This document shows positions 11,511-24,849 of a stretch of 64,000 bases of DNA, one piece after another. The position numbers and the translations under genes are program-made. The notes below the pieces were generated by a model. It saw only the letters and a list, made by a program, of their open reading frames with translations, was not told the origin of the DNA and made no database searches. The stretch is from Pycnopodia helianthoides. Its lineage: Eukaryota > Echinodermata > Asteroidea > Forcipulatida > Asteriidae. Location of the stretch: assembly GCA_032158295.1 (NCBI GenBank), contig CM063246.1, positions 10,045,608 to 10,109,607 of the forward strand, written 5' to 3'. Every line of letters starts with the position of its first letter. Within the stretch, counting starts at the first letter, position 1.

Positions 11511-13551
11511 CATAGTCCAGCAAACTGGATACCGTTGGAAAGAGTACATAGTTTTCTTTAATGTGATGTATTAGTTTTTCCATGCTTTCCATCTGATACC
11601 ACTAATATTGACAGTATTAATCAACACACTCACTTATTGTTCATTTACAGGTTTTCCAGTATGTAGGTGATTAAAGCAATTTTGTGTTTATTGGGAAATC
11701 CCGTAGTTTAAAGCAGATATGGGTTTTTCACCACACTTAACCAGTTGATGCCAGTAGTCGTGTTAACACACCAATACTTTCCAAGCTAGAATTCGGGTGA
11801 CGTGCGATCTGTATTTTCATGTAACATAAGATGACCCGAAAAAAGGCTGCCGTATTTTTCAATACGGAGCTGTCGCAGACTATTCACTGAAACTGTAACG
11901 CTTCGTTTTACCCGCACAGAGAGGATTGGTGGTGGTAAAAGTAGTGCCGGAATTCTGCCCATGTGCGTGGGTTACTGTGTAATCCAGGATTCCAGGCCTT
12001 TGTCCTATGTGGTATCCACCGTTGTATTTCATTGTATTTCGGCTCAATGGAGGCATGTTCGAGCGGACTGAGATTCCAGCCTTGGTTCCGGCCGTGCACC
12101 CAATTGGCGGCCGTGTCTCATGGCTGAGGTTTTGCGATACACGGCGCGTGAAATTGGTGTTTTCTTGAAAAGAGTAACAACAAATCCCATTGCTTTAAAG
12201 AGAAGCTTTGCTCTCTTGGCTTTGTCAACTCAGGGTTTCTTGGTGCCAACAATACTCTCAAAGAAAAATGATTCCGGCAATTCGAGAAAATTATCCCGCC
12301 TGAGTTGAAGTGGAAAAATTGAAGGTTCTCGGAACTACTAGTTACGCCTGGTTCATACTCTTTGGATATTTTAAAAGCAAAGCGAAATCGGACAAACTGC
12401 AGGATGATTGTTTGTCCCACGGTAAATCACTTTAAATTGAACTATTGATCAGGCTTTAAGATTGTACCTGTATTCAACCCAAACAAAGTGTTATCTGCTC
12501 TGTGCATGGCCACTTGGTGGCGCCTGCTATGTTATTACAGACTCTCTTTCTAAAAGAGATATAAGATTTAACAGAATTTATGCTAATGTTTTGTAGCTTA
12601 AACCATATTTCTTTATTCTTCTAAGTTTCTAGCTGATTTTCACGGTACCTTTTTACTTTATATTCATGGTACCCAGTTTTGATGATCCTATTTTAATGTG
12701 TACCTAACACACCTTTCCTTTTAGGATTGACATGTCTTGAGGATGGGATTCTATTTTCTAAATAGATTTTACTTGCACAAGAACCTCCCCCCTCCCCTCG
12801 CCAAAAAAAAAAGAAAAAAGAAAAAAGGTAATGATAGTGGTATAAATTCTAATACTGTTTGGCTCTTTTTGTATGGATCACTTACTCCTGGCCTATCACA
12901 TTTTTTACCTACAAGCTAGTAGCTAGATTCATTATACTCCAAGATGCCACGAAATCTCCAATATGCTGTGGACAAAATGGTGGGTTAACCCATGCCCCAC
13001 TTTCCTGTCATTGTGTTTGCCTCTGCAGAAGTTGACCGCGGTCGGGGACCTTACCTCTTCTGAACAGTGGCCAACAGTCCCTTGCAATTGAGCACAGCTG
13101 GTGGCTTCTCCAGTTCACCACTCTCATTGAAGCACTTTTGGCTATGGCTCTACTCTCTACATCAGCATGTGTGTGCCTCACAGTGCCACTCTTGTGGCAT
13201 AGTGAGGTATGGGGCCTGGTTGTCTCCAGAAACACGCTGATTGAAGGAGTGGTACGAAAATAACTATAGGAGTGTCAGCCTTCAGATTGGTAAAATGATC
13301 TGTCAGTATCACGTTCAATGTCTCCTGTGATTCGAAACCTAGGAGGTTCATCTCTCGCTCGGCATCAAGTTTCCCTTTAAGTGAAGCAACAAGCTTCTTC
13401 CGTCTCGCAGTGAATGATTAAAAAGTATTTGTAATGATACCTCCACTCCTCCCCTCCCCCACTCAGTATTGGCAAGCTTCTAGCATTTTCAACAGCAGTC
13501 AAGGAAAACAACTGTCTGTATTTTGAAGGGAGAAGAGGGTTGTTAACTCCG
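11511..13551. other. Intergenic, no gene supported
   Basis: Several ORFs of 60-100 codons exist on both strands (for example 12118-12420 minus), but none has recognisable motifs or splice context. A CTCF-like word is at 12510-12523 and an A/G-rich run at 12798-12828. The 13005-13240 stretch is less AT-rich but not recognisable. Confidence 0.4.
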
Positions 13552-13980
13552 CCAACTTACAATCCTCAAGAGAACTTTGGATTTGAAATCTTGAAACATT
13601 GCCATTTGGAAAGAGGGGATTTCAAGAGTACAGTCGTGACCATGCAAGTAACTCACTAATAAAATGCTGCCTTCCCTGTTTTTATCAACAAATTTGGCAG
13701 CATGAATCTTTTGGAAATTTGATAAAGTTTTTGAAACGAAGGGAGAAGTCATTGAATTGTCTCCAACTTACAATCCTCAAGAGAACTTAACAGTATAATG
13801 GATTTGAATCTTGAAACATTGCTGTTTGGATAGATGAGATTTTAAGAGTACAGTCGTGACAATGTAAGTAACTCACTAATAAGATGGAGCCTTCCCTGTT
13901 TTTATCAACAAATTTGGCAACATGAATCTTTTGGAAATTTGATAAAGTTTTTGAAACGAAGGGAGCAGTCATTGAATTGT
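13552..13980 (+). repeat. Tandem duplication, two ~210-218-bp copies
   Basis: Copy 1 (13552-13760) and copy 2 (13763-13980) both run from CCAACTTACAATCCTCAAG to CATTGAATTGT with few differences. The overlapping ORFs on both strands repeat with the DNA and are incidental. Confidence 0.85.
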
Positions 13981-14228
13981 TGTTTTTTCATTAATCTTTG
14001 GCTGCCCCACATTTGTGCTAATTATCTGCAGGGCCATATCAATGTTGTCAAATATTTTGCATTTATCTGTCATGGCTGCAAGTCCTTAATCAACTTGCTC
14101 AAGAGGGGGCAAAGTTCCCCAGAGGGAACCATTAATGTCTGTCCATCTTTATGCTCTATGATTGTTGTTAGACTGTATCAAAAACCAGCACTTATTTAAC
14201 ACAGGCTGTGCCTTTTATCTTTGAAGTA

Positions 14229-14386
14229 TAGACCCATTGCACAACGCACAGCCTGCATACACGCGCGTCTCCTGTCCGCAAGTTTGAGTGTCAAAATGCG
14301 CACAAAAGGATGGTGCACGTTTTGACACCCAAAATGGCGGACAGGAGACGCGCGTGCAAATGCGCTGCGCGTTGTGGATGGGTCTA
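14229..14386. mobile_element. Foldback (inverted-repeat) element
   Basis: The arms TAGACCCATTGCACAACGCA... and ...GCGTTGTGGATGGGTCTA are near reverse complements, with internal GGAGACGCGCGT/ACGCGCGTCTCC and a short loop. About 158 bp; could form a long hairpin. No coding potential. Confidence 0.7.
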
Positions 14387-16152
14387 AAGCCGAAGAGTTG
14401 GCTATTTTTGTCTGTCTTTGCTCTTTAAAAATTTTTTTTGTGTACATTGCTTTGTTAAATCTATGATGAATATTAAAAATTTAGTGGACGATAATAGCAG
14501 TTAAAAAGCATGTACCATAAAGGGCTTAAAAAAACTACAGTTTAATAATTATAGTCATCCACTGTAAATGCATATGTGTATATAAGTGATCAATGGGTGT
14601 TCCGATTGTGGGAAACCCGTTGAGGTTTGTCAGTGGTGAAGGTCTCCAGACCTGTTCAAGGTCTTGGTTATCACCCTTCCCACCAAACCTTGGTCTGAAC
14701 CTCAGTAAGTTGTGGCCTGTAGGTTGGTTGGTACTGGACTGAAAGATTTTAGTCACACCTTTTTTTATGTGCAGCTTTTAGTCTTGGTCACTTTTGGACC
14801 TCATGGTCTTTGTTGTTAAATTAGGTTGTGGCCTTCTACAAGTCTCCTTTCCCCTCACCTGGACCTCCCTTGCTAATCTGCAGGTCTCTGCCCCCTCCCC
14901 CCCCCCCACGTCCAGGTCTTATTGTCAGTCTTTAACCCATGTATTTTGGACCTACAGGGTCGTCTCCCCCCCCCCCCCCATCAATCGATCTTCTCCTGCT
15001 AAATATCACAGATTACCCCAGTTCCCGTCGGGTTTCAGGCAGAGTCTCTGACCCTCACCATCCCCTCTACCACCACCCTGATTGCACCCCCGCAGGAGAT
15101 CATTCCCCTTCCCTCAGGGCCAAATTTCTTAGCGCTGTAACTTTCTTTGCTAAGCAAGAAATGAATGAGGTACCAGTTGCAGCAGTGTAAACTGTATTGT
15201 ATTTTGGCTGGTAACCTGCTTCTGCTAAGCAAGATTTTTCTGTGCTTGGCAAGTTTTTGGGCTTACAGGAAATTGGCCCAGACCCCTTCAGGTTTCAAAT
15301 TGAGATTTTGGTCTCCCCTTCACCTTTGACCCGGTGTCAGATATGGTCTCTCCCTGTCACCTTTGACCTTCCTGGATAAAACAAATATCTTGCTTCCAAA
15401 TTTCTCCCTTCAGTCATCTCGGTCACAGTTGCTGTCTTGGTCTTATAGGTGTACATTATACTGAGGCATACTACTCTAGAAGTTTTCCCCGACATCACCA
15501 GCCGATGGTTGATGAGGTTTTAGTCTTAATTACCAAGTAATAATTTAGTAAATGCTGTACCATATTATTGTAAACTTGTTGAGTAACTTTCAGTCAGATG
15601 TTCATATGATGAACTTTGACCTCTGGTGTCTTGACGCCAGATATAAAAATCGGTTTGAACTTTGTGAATGTCAATCGGTTAGTACCATGGTGTTATATCT
15701 TTGTTATCAGTACTATGATATGCAGAATTTAACCACTGGATTCTCTGTAGTAGGATCCTAATCTTTTTTGGTTGTTGATATATCAGTCCTTTGCAATAAA
15801 GTAAGTAGTTGCGTAATTATTTCAGAACTTTTTGGTTTTGTTCTTGGGAAGATCTTTCACAGGGAAAAAACTGTATTATTTGTTGGTAGGGTTGTGGTAG
15901 TCCAGCTGGGGATTTTAAGATACCGCCAAATGTACTTGGTTATTAATTATTCATTTTATGTGCCCCCATTACTGGGGCACTAGGCTAGCATTGCGCCCAG
16001 TGCCCAATTTTGTGAAGCTGTTTAGCATAGATAATTGCTTAGCAGAAACAGATTACCAGCCAAAATACCATGTAATATGTATTGCCTGTGACTGGTTCCC
16101 TGCCAATTTTTGCTTTAAGTGGTGTTTGAAGCTTTGCATGGTGTTGAAAGTA
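14387..16152. other. Intergenic, no gene supported
   Basis: Contains C-rich homopolymers near 14897-14910 and 14969-14980 and scattered 'tgcttagcaa/gccaaaataccatgt' fragments of the family G repeat (about 15190-15280 and 15980-16110). ORFs up to 85 codons lack motifs. Confidence 0.4.
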
Positions 16153-16381
16153 AGAAGTAACTATAACTATAAATAGTAGTAAACTTGCGGGTACAACCAT
16201 GTGTAAAATCTCTTTGGGGAGGAGTGTTGGCTCTGAATAGAGCCGGTTCGTGCAGAGTATACTGTTCGAAACGTCGAGACCAAACCGGCTCTATTCAGAG
16301 CCAACACTCCTCCCAAAAGAGATTTTACACATGGTTGTACCCGCAAGTTTACTACTATTTATAGTTATTATAGTTACTTCT
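16153..16381. mobile_element. Long near-perfect foldback element
   Basis: The ~100-bp arms (AGAAGTAACTATAACTATAA... and its complement ending ...AGTTACTTCT) flank a ~33-bp loop containing TATACTGTTCGAAACGTCGA. Only a few differences separate the arms, so a cruciform or RNA hairpin is possible. A diverged relative is at 57284-57411. Confidence 0.85.
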
Positions 16382-16636
16382 TAATGTTTGCTTTGTTTAA
16401 TGTTAAAGCATCGCAGGCAGGCCTCGTTGACCAATGTTGTTGACACCACCGTTTGAAGCTCAAGCTTAGCGGGAGATATGCCGTGTCTTAATGGGCTGCT
16501 ATGGCTACGGCTGCGGCTGTTGCCAATGGTGTTGCTAAGGGGATCATATGCTTTGATGCTTGTTCACGTATGACGATCAAGCCGTAGCCACAAGTTCGGA
16601 CACAGCCATAAAACTTGCACGCGACCGTAAGTATTT

Positions 16637-16840
16637 TGCATCCAAGTACAGGGCTCAATTTCATAAAGCTTGTTAGCAAAAACAAACTTGCTAAGCTGCA
16701 ATAGGTCACCAGCTGAAATTCCATAAAGTGTGTACGGTACTGGTGCCTCTCTCTTTGTTTTTTGGTTGTTTTTTTTTGCTTAGCAAAAATATTTGCTTAC
16801 CAGTATTTCTGCAAAACAGCTAACTAAAATTGGCCCAGTT
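16637..16840. repeat. Family G repeat ('gggcccaatttcat' ends)
   Basis: Starts GGGCTCAATTTCATAAAGC and ends AAAATTGGCCCAG, with internal 'gcttagcaaaaatatttgctt'. Related sequences are at 27683-27870, 48372-48510 and 52374-52551. Confidence 0.55.
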
Positions 16841-18251
16841 TAAGCATTGATGGCAAAAAAAATGAATAAGGAGAAAGATCTGTTATATCTGAAGCATTTG
16901 AAAGACTGAAGCATTACAAGCGGATCCGTTGTATCAATGATTTATTTTTATACCCACTTTTATAGGTTTAGAACAAAGATTGTGTTTCGCTGCGCCTATC
17001 CATCAGAAACAATTAGCTACATCGTCTCTCCCATTAAGCCCGATATTATTTCGTGCCATAAAGTGGGTCCAGTGTGAAAATTCACTCATAATCGTTCACT
17101 TAATCGGAAGAGACATAATGACCTTCAATTGCACTTAATTTTGTTTTTTAAATCGAGAGCCAAATAGCCGGAGTCGTAGGAGATTTTTGTCAACTGGTGT
17201 GTGTGTGTTTCCCATAACAGTTGTTTTTTTGCTGTTTTCTCAGAAACTGTTTTCGTAGAAGCTGTATTCAACTGAAAAATTCACTCGTGACTTTTTTGTA
17301 GCTTTCTTTATAATTTTGCCTACAAATCAACATTAGGCCTATACCATATGACCATTTTTTTTATAACCCTACCTTTAAACTCGCACGCGATGTTGAACCA
17401 CCATGGCTGGTTCCACGCACGTTCCACGTCAACATTTTTGAGGAATATATAATTCCCCAAATAAGTTAAGGGCCACAATTTTAGGCGGGAAAACGGAAAT
17501 TTAACCAAACGCAGACCGTTCACATAGAAGTCAACTTTTATTAAAACACGTGACTAGATAAGCCGACACTCTTGAAAAAATTCGCTCGGCCCCAGCGGCC
17601 TATCCAGGACCGCTGGGATGGGCTAATCAGCTTGCACAGATTCTTGTTCGGGAAGTACGTCATGCGTGCAGTGCTTGCAGTGAGAGTGTGATGCATGATG
17701 GGACTGAATATTAACCAATGAGCGTGCTTGATACGTTTGCCCATCCCAGCGCCTTTGGTTTCAAGGCAAGGCGCTGGGGACGAGCGAATTGAAAAAACAG
17801 CAAAAACAACCCCAACCTATCACGGCATTTTCACAAGAACTTCGAATCCCTCCACGTTTTTTAGTGGGGTGTCAGCGGGTACCAACCGCATCTCTGGCCA
17901 CAGCATTCGCGAACGTAAACCAACCCTCTGAAATCAGAGAAACAATTTTAATGTTTATGGTTTTTGAGGCATTGCATGGTGAGGTATCAATGTATATTCG
18001 ATTTGCGGTAACACCATGTGTATATCTACTTTGCTGTGTAGATTTTGAATGTTTTGGGATGAACAATGATTACCCAAACCTTATCACTTCGAAAAAAACT
18101 TTCTCAAAATAAATACTATCAACAGCTGCAGTGCTTCTTACCGAGTAAGTGTTTTATGTATATGGGTTTTGTATGGTCATTAATTTATGAAGTATTTGCC
18201 AATCTATGACCCCCCTTTAAAACGGATGCATTGACAATACTGCATAATTAT

Positions 18252-18252
<1 letters not shown>
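16841..18252. other. Intergenic with degraded TTAA-type repeats (family D)
   Basis: No gene supported. Two stretches end in the family D terminus: ~17210-17378 (ends ACCCTACCTTTAA) and ~17790-18220 (ends CTATGACCCCCCTTTAA). The second shares 'acagctgcagtgcttctta' and 'cagcgggtaccaacc' with 60632-61059. Confidence 0.45.

Positions 18253-18314
<62 letters not shown>
18253..18314 (+). repeat. (GA)n microsatellite
   Basis: About 60 bp of GA repeats with one interruption (GAAGAGAG). Confidence 0.95.
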
Positions 18315-18632
18315 GCGTAGGACTTGATGCTCCTTTTAGCCATTAACACTATGGAGTTGACATTATTGAGAATGAGTGGGGGATGCAAGCTGGATTGTAC
18401 TTTCCCGGTAGCAGGCATTATTATACCGCCTACGAATCACCTCCCGCGGGACCACGATCATGGAGGTAGAATTAACAAACGGAACTGATTATACTACTAA
18501 GTATTAAAATGCGAAAAGAAACGAACCTCTCCGGACACGATAGTCTTCCCGTGAGGACCTTGGATGCGTGTCTATAATGAGATGGGTACACCACAAAATA
18601 CTGCACTAATTGTAAATTAGAAGACATGATTA

Positions 18633-19024
18633 TTAAAGGAACATTACAGAAATGGTAAGAAAAAAACTTGTAAAAAATACTTTTGATCACAGATTTACAT
18701 AAAACTTACACGGTCTAATGATGATGATAGTAGAAAACATCCCTTCAAATATTTCTGTCTGACATGCCATATTTGATGAGAAATGAATAAACTAGTTTTC
18801 CGATTGGAGTTTATCGCTCAGTGAGCGTTTTATTCATTTGTTGAATCTATATGATTTGATGTAAACGTGTAATCGTTTTTCACTATTTGCTCGTGACCCA
18901 GATGGCCGATCGATCTCAAACTTCTACAGGTTTGTCAGTTTATGTATATGGTGGATTACATGAAGTGCTTACACTGCCAGCAACTGTTCTATAGCAAAAA
19001 AACAATTCTGTAATGTTCCTTTAA
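18633..19024. mobile_element. TTAA-flanked MITE, family A, copy 1
   Basis: ~390 bp. The ends are TTAAAGGAACATTACAG and CTGTAATGTTCCTTTAA, inverted repeats of about 20 bp with TTAA on each side. The body has conserved blocks 'taatgatgatgatagtag', a hairpin ATCGCTCAGTGAGCG and 'gccgatcgatctcaaact'. Noncoding. Confidence 0.9.
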
Positions 19025-20149
19025 GTAATTACGAGTATCTCTGGCTGCCGGGGTGCGCTATTCTGGTTTCACCTCTCATGGCAAAAATAATGGTGTCATT
19101 ATCACGCAGGTGTACGAGGCACAGAAAGAGACATTCGTTTAAAAAACAAAACCAGTAATCCGTTCGAATAGTGGAACAAATCTGTATGAATAATTTACAC
19201 GTTTATTTTTTACTAAATTGAAGCTTTGAGCTTGTAAAAAAAGAAGACATAATATAGAAAAATTAACGACATATCAACTAAATTAAAAATAAAACTGTCT
19301 GTGGTATGGATTGCAATTAATGTTCAACGGAAAGTTATATGCACACAACTCTTCAAACTCTACAGTCGTTTCAAAATGTTCACATTGGATTGGAATAAAT
19401 TAACTGCCAGACCCCCTCGTTCTTCCCAAAGAACATTATTGTACATTTCATTACATCTTAATAAGATAGGGGGGGTTGCTTAACATTAACTTAACTTCAC
19501 ATCTGGTATAAAAGTTACTTTCCCTAAGAATGACAGATGAGCCAAAAACATCCGCATTGAGTAAACGAAACTAGTTGAATTACAAAATGCAATGCCCACA
19601 TAATGCCTTTTGCATTTATCCCTAATCAATTTCTTTTTCGTGATGGGTGAAGCAACTTACATTTATCCCTAATCAATTTCTTTTTCGTGGGTGAAGCAAC
19701 TTACAAATTGACAAGTAAAGTTACCTAATCTGGGTTTGTGCTGCATTCAATTGCAACCTGTGTTGCTTTGCCTTAAACCAAAAGCGAAAAATTTCATGCT
19801 CTCATAGTTTTCGTGTATACAGGAGGGCTATGGTGCCTTGTTTTTCAAAAGAACGGTAACTTGCATATCATTTCACCCCGTTAACTCCCGTTAACCCTGG
19901 CCCTTTTTCCTACCGTTGATCGGATATTAAACATCCACCTTGTCTGCCTGCTTGCCTGCTGTGTTGTACAAAACCATTTCAGTGTAAAACTTCACAACCT
20001 TCGGTCCTTGTCGATCTGATATTTTGACCCCCCTCCCTCCCCCACCATCCTCGTCATTGGCGGAAACTTTGCTTTAGAATGGATGCCTCATTTGGGCGGG
20101 GCCATGCAGGCATGACGTCACAACAACGTAACGCGTTGTCCGGCCCCTT
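19025..20149. other. Intergenic, no gene supported
   Basis: A ~45-bp tandem duplication ('catttatccctaatcaattt') sits at 19613-19704. Otherwise AT-rich with no recognisable feature. Confidence 0.4.
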
Positions 20150-20985
20150 TTAAAGGTAAGGGTCATACTTTGGTAATAACCCCGAGGGAAAATGTGAAAT
20201 TTTTATTCGAAAGCCTATAGACCATGTTACATTTGTTTACAGAGTGTGACCTCGTACATTATAATGCTATTCCTGACGGGCAAGATGCTATACAGGCTCA
20301 ATGGGAAAATTTATATTTTGTGTCATAATTTTCACATAAATTCAAAGTTTACAAAAGCAACAGCTGTACAGCTTTTGAGATGTCCCCCCTTTCTTCATAT
20401 CAAAAGTTGAGGCAAATCAGACAGTGCGATCTCCATAAAACATAAAATTTGTTGTATTCTTCCATACAAAAAATAATGTGCCCGCCGGAAGTCCAGGCTC
20501 TGTGGCTCTTTTGTAAACATGTGATGTCACAGGTCACATCGTCTATAGGATACTTGTTATAAAGGAGGTAATGGTAAAGCATCCTGCGAAGTTATTTCGT
20601 CTGAATTGCCCCGTTGATTAGAAATCAAAGTATGTCGACAAATTAGAATTTCCAAAACTTACCTCGAGGCAAGTTTTGGAGATTCCAATTTCGTGGTGTC
20701 CGTTTGTGATTCGCTCGGCCCCCCACCACCGGTCTCATACCGAGCGAACGTCTGTGAATGCTAGCGGCCCGGAGGTGCGGTTAGTCTACCCGCGTCACCT
20801 CGGTAAAGGTGGATGACGTTCTTGATGTGGATGACGTTCAAACGTGTTTTGTTTTTTGGCTGTTTTCTCAATAAGTAGACACTGTATTCAGCTGAAACTT
20901 TCACAGATAACTCGTATTGTATCTTTATTGACAATTATGATAAAAATTGAAAAAAAATTATTAAAAAATGCGACCCTACCTTTGA
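20150..20985. mobile_element. Possible larger TTAA-type element (family D-like ends)
   Basis: Begins TTAAAGGTAAGGGTCATACT and ends GCGACCCTACCTTTGAG, which is roughly the inverted end with a mutated TTAA. The interior holds a small hairpin at 20650-20690 (CCAAAACTTACCTCGAGG...). No transposase ORF is visible, so it is either non-autonomous or two unrelated ends. Confidence 0.4.
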
Positions 20986-23219
20986 GGTCATTTCGATTTC
21001 GAAGTAATGGTTTTTAGGCCTCGCATCGTACTCAATACCTCGGCGTGTAATTGTCCATTATGTGATGAACACACAGCGGTAAAGACAATTTGTCCTTGTT
21101 CATCAACTTGAGTTTAGGCCTCTACCCATTTATATTTTCATCACATTAGTAAAAGCAAGCCGCGACGTGAGAGGTTTGTCTATCACATTGTAAATCGTTC
21201 TTGAAAACCCTTGCTTTGTGTTTGAACGGATCAGCGGCGACAGCTTTTCTTGTGATGGTCGACAAAAAGCATCTTACTGTTTGTGTTTTGATACAATCAA
21301 ACACCCTTCAATTTGATTACGAGTAGGCGAAGTCACTCAGAGTGGCACATTCTAGCTCAAAAACACGTCGTGTGGATGTTTGTTGGATGCTTTTTTAATT
21401 AACACGAATTTCTCTTTGGAAGCCGAGGCCTACAACGTTGGTTTAAAAAAAATACGGACGCTTTTGTTGACTTATTTTGAATAGACTGTCCCCGTTTTTG
21501 AACTGAGACGTCGACAATGTGACCTTTTTATCGTTGTGTTGTTGTCAAGTCACGGAAGTCCAAGTTGAGAGATTTCAAAACCAGGGTTGGGTGGGGGGAG
21601 GGTAAGGGGTGGGGCGTGGGGACACGTGCCAATGTGCTGTTCCTTATTTGTCCAAAGATGTGTTCTTAGCCGCAGGGATAGCTCGTATTTGTATAGCATT
21701 AGGAGGTGTTTGCCCATCGGGACTATATACCTTTTTTGTGTGTGTAGGGCCGATTTTTTTGCGGCCCGTTTGCCTGTCGTGACCTTCTGATTAAATGTTT
21801 ACATCCTTCTTTTGGGGGGGATTATGTCACGTTTTCGATACATTCATAAAAACAAAACATTTTCAAGAAATAATATGTCTTAAAAAAAGAACCAGTTACA
21901 GTTTTTTTTTTCTGGCAAAACGCGTTAAAACCAAGCGTTTACTTAATGTGAGTTGACTTCTTTATATTCAGAAAGTCGACTCTGTTGACCCAGTTCACAT
22001 GACGTCATCACACGATCAATACTACGCGCGACCAATTTGGGGGTCAGAACCTCGTGCGTCACAGTAATCTCCATCAATAACGGAGATCGATGCACGGTTC
22101 CAGTGCGGTCTGCATAGTTGATGGGCGTGCAGTACACGCGCAGTAGATCTAACCTTCAGGCGCACGTCCGGTCCGAATCGCGACTTTGGCTACGGTGGCC
22201 GTTTGCTGCCATGACAATGTTGAATAGTGGGACCAGTCGGCTATTTTGTCCGAATTAATGGCTTTGCCAGTGGCTGTTGCTTGAACCATAGCCACTGACA
22301 AAGCAATGAGTCGAACACACTCAGGTTGACGTGCGTTTTGACACAGACAAGTATCAGTTTGACAAATATCAGTATGACGCGTGTGACGTCAGTGTCAACT
22401 TGGTGGGGGATGAATTATTTCGTCAGGGTTACACTGAAAGCTTTGACCCAGAACTCTTTTTACACGGAGAACATTCAAGTGAGTGATGTCAGTGTGGGAC
22501 CGGAGAAAACGTGGAGGAGTGTATAATATATAACAGTAAATGGAAATATATCTAGGAGTAGTTTTGTTCAAGCATTTATAAACAAAAAGAGCAAATTTAA
22601 AATGAATCGTCTTGATCGGTACTTCCCTGAGTGATAGGGTAATATTGTGTTCACTCAAGGGTATAGACCCGCCTAGGGCCTACCAAACGAGCGGCACTAC
22701 TTTGTAATCTTCATTGTAGATTGCAACAAAGTCCATATATGAAAATACAACAAAAATCACAATCTGATGGTTATTATTATTTGTTTTTTTTTTTTTTTTT
22801 ATTATAATATTTCCGATAATGAATCAAAGGATGCCTCGTAAGTGAACTCAATCGCTAAAGCTCGCAAGCCTGAGAAAATCCTTTTGGGTAAAACTTAATA
22901 TAGAGCAGATCATGTACGACATTAGCAACAGACTGTGCAAGTCTCGCGCGTATTCGAACATCGGGACCCATTAAGGTGCGCAAGTTTGTTTCCGTCACGC
23001 GTTAGGGCCAACAGCAACGTGGGACCAAAGTTATGCCCCAAAATAAATGTTTGGTGCGCTAGACTTGCACGGTATATTGATGACTTCCTCAAGCATGAGT
23101 TAAAGATGCAGGCTCGTCATTGAGCAAACGACAAATTCGTGCCACGAAAAGTCACATTTCCACTCTGAACAACCGGCCACCTGCATGGTCAATACAGGCT
23201 TTGTTGCTGCACAGTTTGG
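20986..23219. other. Intergenic, no gene supported
   Basis: Holds a small inverted repeat at 22258-22306 (GGCTTTGCCAGTGGCT / AGCCACTGACAAAGC), TGACGTCA words at 22000 and 22384, a poly-T run near 22785-22800 and a G-rich patch near 21587-21625. No supportable exon. Confidence 0.4.
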
Positions 23220-24115
23220 TGCACTACTGATTGACAGGATTGACTGAGAGATAGATTTGAGTTTCATCTGCTTAACAGTGTGGTAGCTCAGACCATGACG
23301 CTGGATAATATCTGCTAATGGACGTGTGTATAGACAAAACAGCAGTGGTCCAAGAATAGTTCCTTGAGGGAGACCATAACGAATAGATGATTATGTCAGA
23401 GTGTGCCCCATTTACACACACTGAACAAGTTCTCCCACTAACCTAATGGGCGAAACCACTCTAAGGCGACACCACTTAGGGGACAGAAGTACATCATTAT
23501 CTACGGTGTCAAATGCTGCAGACAATTCCAATACTACAAACAGAGGAATCCCATTATTCATAGCTTGAAAGTGATCATTCGGACCCCGGGACGACTGCTG
23601 TTTCAACGCTGTGATTGATGTGATATGCTGATTACTATCGTAATCAAGAAGGTCGACTATAAGAAGGTTGTGAGTTGTTTTGATACAACTCTCTCCAGCC
23701 CTTTTTCAAGGAAATATAAATTTGACACTGGACGGTAGTTGCTCTTCTCATTAGGGTCCAGATTTGGTTTCTTTGTGACAGGGTGAATCTGGGTAACCTT
23801 AAGACGACAGGGAACTTCACCCAGCTTTAGGGATTGGTTGATGACTCATGACATCATGGCTGGACTACTGATGACACTGCCCCCCCCCCCCTTACAAGTG
23901 ATGTTGGGATTGGGTCCAGTCCGCATGACATGAGGAGTACTCCTTTAATGTCTTCTAAAGATACTTCATCAAACTCCAACAATTTGATCTGGTGTAGAGT
24001 TGTCTGAAGGTGGATAAAGATTATCCTTGATGTGAAATCCTTCTCGTATCCTTTTTTTAATTTTTTGTCCGTACGGTCGGAAAGATGTTTAGAAAGTAGA
24101 ATATAATGATCCACA
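23220..24115 (-). mobile_element. Degenerate CR1/L2-like non-LTR retrotransposon (reverse transcriptase remnant)
   Basis: The minus strand shows, in order, SCGLDPIPTSLV near 23930, LSAAFDTVDNDVLL near 23510 and GLPQGTILGPLLF near 23375. These are RT-domain landmarks of the jockey/CR1/L2 group. They lie in different frames with stops between them, and the YADD catalytic motif expected next is not found. It is a dead 5'- and 3'-truncated copy. Confidence 0.8.
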
Positions 24116-24164
24116 CAAACGTGCCTTAGAAATGCTTCGCTTTTGATAACTTTCGCGAAACAAA

Positions 24165-24215
24165 ACGCTCCGCCATTTATGAGTCAAGATTTTGACTCCC
24201 ATAAATGGCGGACAA
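24165..24215. repeat. Short inverted repeat
   Basis: The arms CCGCCATTTATGAGTCAA and TTGACTCCCATAAATGGCGG pair around a few bases, giving a ~50-bp hairpin. Confidence 0.7.
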
Positions 24216-24849
24216 ATTCTATTAGTCTTATTTCCAGTCGCAGCTGTTGAACTACGACTGAGCAATTATTTTATTAAAAATGTTACGATTACCATATGTT
24301 TATTGTATTCCAATAAATATCCAGTTAATAAATGAATGAAAAAAGAAAGAAAAAACATACGTTAAATAATTAAGTAGCAAGTCCCCACGTCTCGGTCCGT
24401 CCAGGCGTCCAGGGACGTACCGGCAGCAGCAAAGCCCCGCGGCCATACCACCCATAGACCTCCCCCTGCATGCTGCAGTACAGTAGACGACGCGAAGACA
24501 GGGTTTCTCGTACAATGTATGATTTTAGCGGGGCCAACCTAGTAACACCGATGCTTTGTGTGGTGTAAGAAGGTCTGGTACCCGTTACTGTTATTGCATC
24601 GACAATCGTATTGACGGCTTGAAAAACGTATACATTTCGCGGGACATGTCTCGGGGGTCAGAGTCAATGTTTTTTTTTTTAATTACCATTCACTAATTAT
24701 AACATAAGGTGTTTTATTGCAAGAGCAACTCTTAATAAGTATAAGGAACACCTCCAAACAGTAAAATTTCATGAGATTTGAAGGCAACGTGTTCCTTTAA
24801 AAACACCCATCCTGGTATATAGCGAAATAGTTTGGTACATGTGGTCCTT

